DNA of 10,891 bases from an uncultured Ellagibacter sp. (GTDB taxonomy: Bacteria; Actinomycetota; Coriobacteriia; Coriobacteriales; Eggerthellaceae), in the NCBI GenBank assembly GCA_934613165.1, contig CAKTSW010000023.1, positions 1-10,891 of the forward strand. Direction: 5' to 3'. Under the pieces are notes generated by a model. It ran no database searches. It was not told where the DNA came from and worked only from the letters and a program-made list of their open reading frames with translations. Positions 6,670 to 10,891 of this stretch are shown here, one piece after another. Both the position numbers and the translations under genes were made by a program. Numbering within the stretch: the first letter of the stretch is position 1; each line of letters begins with the position of its first letter.

Positions 6670-7557
6670 CTATTTTGAAGGGGACGCCTTCGCTCCTTTA
6701 TAAGTATCCTTAAGGAATTCCGCGAACTCGTCCGTATGGAAGGCGTCGTCGATGTCCTGCAGCCACTGGGGATCCGCGCTTTCGGTGTCGGGCGTTACCA
6801 CGAGAAGGGTTCCTCCCGTGGCCTCGTAGACCGAGGGTTCTTCCTTGGCAAGCGCCGTTTCGACCGACAAGTCGGGGTCGTTCATCTGATACACGGTGAT
6901 GGAAGGCGCGACCATCGCGTCGGCATCGGGAAGCGCCCCTACGCGACTGCGCGGATCGACTTCGACGATCTCCAGGTTCTTCGGATTCTCCACGATATCG
7001 AACGTCGTCGGCAGGTCAACGCCCTCGGAAAGCTTGAGCAGCTCGGCGCTTTCAAGCAGCTGCAACTCGCGAGCCCGATTCGCGTTGTCGTTAGCGACCA
7101 GGATCTTCGCGCCCTCGGGAAGCTCGTCGAGCGTCTTGTACTTCTTCGAAACGAGGATGTCGATGGTGTAGAAAACGGTGTCGCCGTACGTGACCAGGTC
7201 GGTTCCCTTGGATTCGTTCCAAGATTTCAGGTATGGCACGTTCTGGAAGTAGTTCACCTGCACGCTGCCGTCGAGAGTCGCCTCGTTGATGGCGTTGTTG
7301 TCGCCGAACACCTTCGCCTCGATGGTGTACTTGTCCTTCAGCTTGTCGGCGACGAAGCGCACGTCAGGCTCCTCGCGCGCCAGGCAGGCGATGGTGATGG
7401 GGTTGGGAACAGACTGATCGCCCGATCCGCTGTCGGTAGACGAAGCCGACCCCGAAGACGTCGAGCATCCCGTCAAAGCAGCGCCTGACAACGCCGTCGC
7501 CGCGGCAACAGCCGACAACCCCAAGAAAGAGCGACGGGAAAGAGGCTGGTTGTTCAT
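6670..7557 (-). CDS. metQ: Methionine ABC transporter substrate-binding lipoprotein (MetQ/NlpA)
   Basis: The product is 295 aa. The leader has SRRSFLGL at 7-14, a twin-arginine-like motif, a hydrophobic stretch, then the lipobox ALTG-C31. The mature protein would be lipid-anchored outside the membrane after probable Tat export. A Ser/Gly-rich linker (32-50) precedes the NlpA/MetQ domain: VFGDNNAINEATLDGSVQVN, NYFQNVPYLKSWNESKG and AILVAND-type segments are typical. It captures L- or D-methionine (or a related compound) for MetNI. AAAGGA lies upstream of the ATG at 7557. The gene follows metI after a 99-nt gap that holds a hairpin with a C9 loop, so its expression relative to metNI may be adjusted. 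No typical terminator is seen after its stop. Confidence 0.93.
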   Translation of the reverse strand: MNNQPLSRRSFLGLSAVAAATALSGAALTGCSTSSGSASSTDSGSGDQSVPNPITIACLAREEPDVRFVADKLKDKYTIEAKVFGDNNAINEATLDGSVQVNYFQNVPYLKSWNESKGTDLVTYGDTVFYTIDILVSKKYKTLDELPEGAKILVANDNANRARELQLLESAELLKLSEGVDLPTTFDIVENPKNLEIVEVDPRSRVGALPDADAMVAPSITVYQMNDPDLSVETALAKEEPSVYEATGGTLLVVTPDTESADPQWLQDIDDAFHTDEFAEFLKDTYKGAKASPSK

Positions 7558-7630
7558 AGTTAGTATCCTTTCAATAATGAGAGGCTAGCGCGCTCTCGTC
7601 AATAAAACCAAGATTGAGCTGATGAGCTGG

Positions 7631-7654
7631 GGTTTCACCCCCCCCCGAGAAACC
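7631..7654 (-). repeat. Hairpin with nine-base homopolymer in the metI-metQ gap
   Basis: Between metI and metQ, GGTTTC (7631-7636) and GAAACC (7649-7654) form a 6-bp stem whose 12-nt loop contains nine consecutive C (7638-7646; nine G in the transcript). A competing hairpin is possible: GGGG at 7629-7632 with CCCC at 7638-7641. It starts two bases after the metI stop on the - strand. It could protect the metNI message, tune metQ expression, or be a slippage-prone tract. Confidence 0.6.
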
Positions 7655-7656
7655 GT

Positions 7657-8316
7657 TTATTTGATACGCAGGTACAACTTGTTGCCCGCATACTGGATCA
7701 GCTGCACAAGCACGACCAGAATGAGCACGGTGCTGTACATGATTTCGTCGTTGAAGTTCTGGTAGCCGTACGTGAGCGCGATGGCGCCCAAGCCGCCCGC
7801 ACCGACGACGCCGGCCATCGCCGAACACCCCAAGATGGAAACCGTCCCGAGCGTGATGTTCGAAACGAGCGACGGAACCGCCTCGCCCACGATCACGTTC
7901 CACGCGATACGCCAATTCGGAGCACCGAACGATTTCGCCGCTTCGATCAGGCCGGGGTCGACCTCGCGAAACGAGCTTTCAAGCAGGCGGGCAAGAAGCG
8001 GGGCGCACGCAACGGTGATGGCGAAGATGGCCGCTTTCGACCCGATGACCGTTCCGAACAAAAGGCGCGAAACCGGCATGATCGCGATCATGAGGATGAT
8101 GAACGGGAACGACCGCAGCACGTTGATCGCGAAATCGAGCACCCTATACAGCGGAGTGCAGGGGTGCAACCCTCGAGGCGATGTGATGACCAGCACCAAC
8201 GCCAAAAGAAAGCCGATCGCGACGGAAAAGATGAAGCCGAAAACCACCATCTCGAGCGTTTGCCACACCCCGGGAATGATGATCCGGTTGATAATGACGT
8301 CCCATGAGAACCCCAT
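7657..8316 (-). CDS. metI: Methionine ABC transporter permease (MetI)
   Basis: The product is 219 aa, standard for MetI. About five membrane helices can be seen, at roughly 20-45, 60-82, 90-112, 150-175 and 193-212. The permease EAA loop is EAAKSFGAP at 125-133, followed by NWRIAWNVIVGEAVPS, which couples to the ATPase. The stretch GVVGAGGLGAIALTYGYQNFN is characteristic of MetI. It forms the homodimeric channel of the MetNI2Q importer in the cytoplasmic membrane. The ATG at 8316 is 9 nt after the metN stop, and the metN stop codon lies in its ribosome site region (AGGGGG). The stop is TAA at 7657-7659. Confidence 0.94.
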   Translation of the reverse strand: MGFSWDVIINRIIIPGVWQTLEMVVFGFIFSVAIGFLLALVLVITSPRGLHPCTPLYRVLDFAINVLRSFPFIILMIAIMPVSRLLFGTVIGSKAAIFAITVACAPLLARLLESSFREVDPGLIEAAKSFGAPNWRIAWNVIVGEAVPSLVSNITLGTVSILGCSAMAGVVGAGGLGAIALTYGYQNFNDEIMYSTVLILVVLVQLIQYAGNKLYLRIK

Positions 8317-8325
8317 GACGACCCC

Positions 8326-9300
8326 CTACCCTTTCCTGCTGTCAAGACGCTGCCAAGCCACCGAAGGCTCTCCTTCGAAGAACCGCTCGAATGCGGCGGT
8401 TTGCGCTTCCGGAACCGTCAGCACATAGCTGCCCGCCATGTGCCCGCGATACGAGTCGAGCCCGCCCCACACCACGCGGAACGCGACGCCGGAAGAAAGA
8501 GCCAGGCGCGACAGCAGCCCCTCGTCGCTTTCGTGCTGTGCGATCAGGTACGCAGCCTCGCCGGGTTCGCAATCGTACCCATGCGCATGGCCGATAACCG
8601 GTTCGAGCTTGTCGGAGTGCATAAGGAACAGCTCCTGAACATCCCCGGCGTACGCGACAACACCGTGTTCCAAAATCGCCGCTTTGTCGCAGATTTCCTT
8701 CACCACCGACATCGCGTGCGTCACAACGACGATAGTGATGCCCAATTCGCGGTTGATGTCGCGAAGCAGCTTCAGAATCGATCGGGTGATGTTGGGGTCG
8801 AGCGCGCTTGTCGCCTCGTCGCACAACAGGACGCTCGGGTCCATGGTAAGGGCGCGGGCAATGGCAACGCGCTGCTTCTGGCCACCGGAAAGCTCCCGCG
8901 GGCGCGCGTCGCCTTTGTCTTTAAGGCCCACAAGGTCAAGGAGTTCGGCGGTACGCGCGGCACGTTCGCTCTTCGGCACGCCGAAGCACTTCATGGGGAA
9001 CCCCACGTTCTCGGCAACCGTTTTACGCTCGAGCAGGCTGAAGTGCTGGAAGATCATGCCGATTCCCTTGCGGAATTGACGCAGCTCCTTTTCCGTGAGC
9101 CCACCGACTTCCACGCCGTTGACCTCGAGCTTTCCCTCGTCGAACGATTCAAGCCCATTGATGCAGCGCAGAAGCGTCGACTTTCCCGCACCGCTCACAC
9201 CAACCAGGCCGTAGATTTCGCCGTCCTCGATGGTGATATCGACGCCTTTAAGCACCGGCGTATCGCCATAGTTCTTGCACAGCCCTTGAATGCTGATCAT
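8326..9300 (-). CDS. metN: Methionine ABC transporter ATP-binding protein (MetN) with C-terminal NIL domain
   Basis: The product is 324 aa. ATPase motifs: Walker A GVSGAGKST at 34-42, Q-loop Q85 in IFQHFSLLE, signature LSGGQKQR at 137-144, Walker B VLLCDE at 157-162, and H-loop H195 in VVTHAMS. After about residue 245 comes an ACT-like NIL domain (AAYLIAQHESDEGLLSRLA and on), which in MetN binds methionine and inhibits transport when the internal pool is high, so feedback inhibition is likely kept. The ATG at 9300 is 9 nt after the stop of the URO-D gene, with AGGTAGGG upstream. It powers uptake together with metI and metQ, which follow. Confidence 0.95.
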   Translation of the reverse strand: MISIQGLCKNYGDTPVLKGVDITIEDGEIYGLVGVSGAGKSTLLRCINGLESFDEGKLEVNGVEVGGLTEKELRQFRKGIGMIFQHFSLLERKTVAENVGFPMKCFGVPKSERAARTAELLDLVGLKDKGDARPRELSGGQKQRVAIARALTMDPSVLLCDEATSALDPNITRSILKLLRDINRELGITIVVVTHAMSVVKEICDKAAILEHGVVAYAGDVQELFLMHSDKLEPVIGHAHGYDCEPGEAAYLIAQHESDEGLLSRLALSSGVAFRVVWGGLDSYRGHMAGSYVLTVPEAQTAAFERFFEGEPSVAWQRLDSRKG

Positions 9301-9309
9301 CGTGCAACC

Positions 9310-10428
9310 CTACCTGCGGCCGGCGACTTCGGCGATGTGCCCGAATAGCCAGCTGTCGCGATTGAGCGGAAGGGTGCAACCGGGGCCGAAGACGAATGCC
9401 CCGCCGGCGTTCTGCGAAAGGGCGCTTTCAAGACGCGCCGCCAAACGCTCGCGAACCTGAGCCGACGTGCCATCGAAATCGTGATGCTGGTCGATACCCG
9501 CAATAAGAATCTTGTCCGTCTTCGCGCGCAAATCGGCGATGCTGGTCACGCCTTCAACCTCCGCCTCGCTTTCCCAGTTCAGCGCGTTGAAGCTGTCGAA
9601 CTGCAGCAAATCGTCGAAGTAAAGGCCCGCATCCCCGTGCACGTGCAACATGTTGAACCACGTGCGGCCCGCAAGCTGGTCGTTCGTGCGCTTCACGTAG
9701 GGAAGCACGAAGCGGGCATGCTGTTCGGGCGTGAGCAGCTGCGACGTGCTGAACTTCACGGAATAGAAGATGCCGTCGATGCCGACTTCGATCAGGCGCT
9801 CGAGGAAATTCTCGTTCGTCTGCTGAATGGCCTCGAGAGCATGCTCGAGCGCATCGGTGTCGGTGGCCAACAGCTCGCGAACGTAACGGGGGTCGAGCGG
9901 CGTGCTCAGTTCCTGCACCCAGCTGATCGGGTCGAACAACGTGGCCAGAACGGGTTTCTTGCCGCGGTAATGCTCTACCAAGCGGCGAGCGATCTCGACC
10001 TCGCGATCGAGGATTCCCTCTTTCGCGTCGAGCACGGGCAGGGTCGCCGCATCGTGGGCGCTCGTGATCGGGTGGCTGTGAAACTCGCCGTCCCACTTCT
10101 GCGGGTTCGTCGACCAATCGTAGCGCGCACCATAGGCGATGGGCAGGTAGTTGCCGTTCGTCATGACCTTCACAAGGTCCCAACGCAGTTCCGCCGTCTG
10201 CCGCTCGGTCTCGGCGATGAACTCGTCGGGGTCGGCATCCGAAAGCGGAAAGTGGAACCAGCCCGCCACCGGGATGTCTTCCCCGATCTTCTTCGTTGCC
10301 GCGAGATTCTTCAAAAGGTCGAAGCTTCGCGTTCCACCGTTTTCCGCGGCCTCGGCGGCACGGGCAGAGGGAAGCGCTTCGGCGGTTGCGAGCCCCGAAG
10401 CCGGGCGCCCTTCTGTTTGTTCAGCCAT
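9310..10428 (-). CDS. URO-D / methylcobamide methyltransferase-like protein
   Basis: The product is 372 aa and belongs to the uroporphyrinogen decarboxylase superfamily (URO-D fold), which includes the zinc methyltransferases MtaA/MtbA/CmuA. The N-terminal 35 residues are low-complexity and Ala/Glu-rich; the conserved core seems to start near DIPVAGWFHF (51-60). Likely zinc-site elements are H262-x-H264 in LHVHGD and C351 in FGPGCTLP. MtaA-type enzymes use His-x-Cys and a later Cys, so the middle ligand is His here. True HemE features are not evident and no other haem gene is nearby. Placement as first gene before metNIQ suggests a role in methyl transfer to or from a sulfur compound such as homocysteine, which is inference. 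No corrinoid protein gene is in the window. The ATG at 10428 has AAAGGA upstream. Confidence 0.82.
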   Translation of the reverse strand: MAEQTEGRPASGLATAEALPSARAAEAAENGGTRSFDLLKNLAATKKIGEDIPVAGWFHFPLSDADPDEFIAETERQTAELRWDLVKVMTNGNYLPIAYGARYDWSTNPQKWDGEFHSHPITSAHDAATLPVLDAKEGILDREVEIARRLVEHYRGKKPVLATLFDPISWVQELSTPLDPRYVRELLATDTDALEHALEAIQQTNENFLERLIEVGIDGIFYSVKFSTSQLLTPEQHARFVLPYVKRTNDQLAGRTWFNMLHVHGDAGLYFDDLLQFDSFNALNWESEAEVEGVTSIADLRAKTDKILIAGIDQHHDFDGTSAQVRERLAARLESALSQNAGGAFVFGPGCTLPLNRDSWLFGHIAEVAGRR

Positions 10429-10460
10429 GGGAAGTTCCTTTCTCGTCTTTACGCCTTGTT

Positions 10461-10525
10461 AGTCTATCGATTTAGTAGGCTTTGTAAAGAACATTTACTG
10501 TGTTTGCCTATAGATTTAATAGGCT
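10461..10525 (-). promoter_or_regulatory. Candidate operon promoter with two tandem operator-like sites
   Basis: Two 18-bp sites in the same orientation, CTATCGATTTAGTAGGCT (10464-10481) and CTATAGATTTAATAGGCT (10508-10525), differ at two positions and are 44 bp apart, about four helical turns. The upstream one has a dyad, CCTAT and ATAGG around seven bases. On the - strand a -35 TTTACA (10483-10488) and -10 TAGACT (10461-10466), 16 nt apart, flank the first site, so a bound protein there would block RNA polymerase. The expected leader would be only about 26 nt, too short for a SAM riboswitch. The regulator is unknown. Confidence 0.55.
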
Positions 10526-10639
10526 ATCCCCATTCGCTTTTTCGAATACCAGCTACTGACATGCGGAAACGCTACTTTTAGGAAGAGGTAACGACCGCGA
10601 TGAGCACAAAGCCCATCCCTCATATGCGCCCAAAAGAAC
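10526..10639. other. Intergenic stretch between operator region and leuD terminator
   Basis: No supported gene is seen here. It contains a weak inverted repeat ATTCG/CGAAT around six bases (10532-10547) and a GGAAGAGG followed by an ATG at 10601 on the + strand. That frame would run through the leuD terminator and antisense to leuD, so I do not call it a gene. It may contain upstream elements of the leftward promoter. Confidence 0.5.
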
Positions 10640-10680
10640 GCGGGCCCCGCTCGGTTCACGTGAAGCCGAACGGGGCCCGC
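10640..10680 (-). terminator. Strong hairpin terminator after leuD
   Basis: GCGGGCCCCG (10640-10649) pairs perfectly with CGGGGCCCGC (10671-10680), and the inner part TCGGTTCAC/GTGAAGCCGA extends the stem with a single-base bulge. On the - strand it is followed by GTTCTTTT, a weak U-tract, and it starts about 24 nt after the leuD stop. It should end leuD transcription before the next leftward promoter. Confidence 0.8.
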
Positions 10681-10703
10681 AAGTTGAACTCTACGCGAGG
10701 GCG

Positions 10704-10891
10704 CTACAGTCCCAGCACCTTACGCGTGCGGTTGATGAGACCGCCTTCCTCGATAATCTCGCGGATGAACGGCGGGAACGGCTGCGCCTTGAAGGTCTCG
10801 CCTGTCGTGGTGTCGGTGATGACGCCCGCATCGGCGTCGACGTCCACGACGTCGCCCTGTTTGATGGCGTCGACCGCCTCGGGGCATTCCA
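10704..10891 (-). CDS. leuD: 3-isopropylmalate dehydratase small subunit, C-terminal part (cut by window edge)
   Basis: On the - strand an open frame runs from the window edge to a TAG at 10704-10706, giving 61 complete codons. Residues such as GDVVDVDADAGVITDTTTG, then TFKAQPFPPFIREIIEEGG and a KVLGL-like end are the typical C-terminus of the aconitase-like swivel subunit (LeuD; homoaconitate hydratase small subunit is the close alternative). With LeuC it isomerises 2- and 3-isopropylmalate in leucine synthesis. The start lies outside the window. The frame was read directly from the complementary strand. It is followed by a strong terminator, so it is not part of the methionine-transport transcript. 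Confidence 0.85.
   Translation of the reverse strand, partial: ECPEAVDAIKQGDVVDVDADAGVITDTTTGETFKAQPFPPFIREIIEEGGLINRTRKVLGL

Noticed and set aside
5571..6713. Long + strand open frame (380 codons)
   Set aside because: It is antisense to the reductase and tautomerase-like genes, which have clear motifs and ribosome sites. Its protein is Arg/Val/His-rich without a recognisable domain, as expected for the complement of high-GC genes.
8401..9348. Long + strand open frame opposite metN
   Set aside because: metN on the other strand has all ABC motifs. The + frame gives a composition-driven sequence with no domain.
10429..10463. SAM riboswitch or other leader RNA before the URO-D gene
   Set aside because: The gap between the likely transcription start and the ATG is about 26 nt, with no room for an S-box fold and no terminator.
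9481..10581. Long + strand open frame opposite the URO-D gene
   Set aside because: Same reason: it is the shadow of a well-supported - strand gene, and it runs across the candidate promoter region.
10601..10730. Small + strand frame with GGAAGAGG upstream
   Set aside because: It would read through the leuD terminator hairpin and antisense into leuD; no homology is seen.
1..10891. CRISPR arrays, tRNA or rRNA genes
   Set aside because: No regularly spaced repeats, no cloverleaf-like sequence and no rRNA stretch were recognised by eye.

Overview
The window looks like chromosomal DNA from a high-GC Gram-positive, most likely a gut actinobacterium of the Coriobacteriia (Eggerthella/Adlercreutzia/Gordonibacter type). 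The basis is the protein flavour, the codon use of the right two thirds, a Tat-type MetQ lipoprotein and an isolated URO-D-type methyltransferase gene. No rRNA or marker gene is present to confirm the taxon.

Left part (1 to about 3760, mostly + strand) is accessory DNA. It opens with the 3' end of an IS110-family transposase and its probable right terminus near 440. A three-gene rightward cassette follows with visibly lower GC and no recognisable core function: a tiny two-helix membrane protein (529-789), a modular protein with a RanBP2-like zinc finger, one membrane helix and TPR-like helices (801-2378), and a DUF2971 protein (2424-3080). A MazE/MazF-type toxin-antitoxin pair (3128-3756) sits behind it, with its own promoter and a perfect 20-bp palindrome as likely autoregulatory operator. 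A hairpin terminator at 3773-3802 separates this block from the convergent genes to the right.

Right part (3817-10428, all - strand) reads as one long leftward transcription unit. In transcription order it holds a URO-D/methylcobamide-methyltransferase-like protein, MetN, MetI and MetQ (the methionine ABC importer), a tautomerase-like protein, an aldo/keto reductase and an M20 (PepV/Sapep-type) dipeptidase. Spacing is 9 nt at three junctions and a 1-nt stop/start overlap (TAATG) at the last. Longer gaps occur before metQ (99 nt, with a C9 tract in a hairpin loop) and after metQ (67 nt). Upstream of the first gene are two near-identical 18-bp sites 44 bp apart. One fills the spacer of a candidate promoter, which suggests transcription-factor control rather than a riboswitch.

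Inferred function: import of methionine or a related sulfur compound, coupled to a methyl-transfer enzyme of unknown substrate, with peptide hydrolysis and redox side functions. The window ends in the C-terminus of leuD (isopropylmalate dehydratase small subunit, - strand), which has a strong terminator hairpin behind it.
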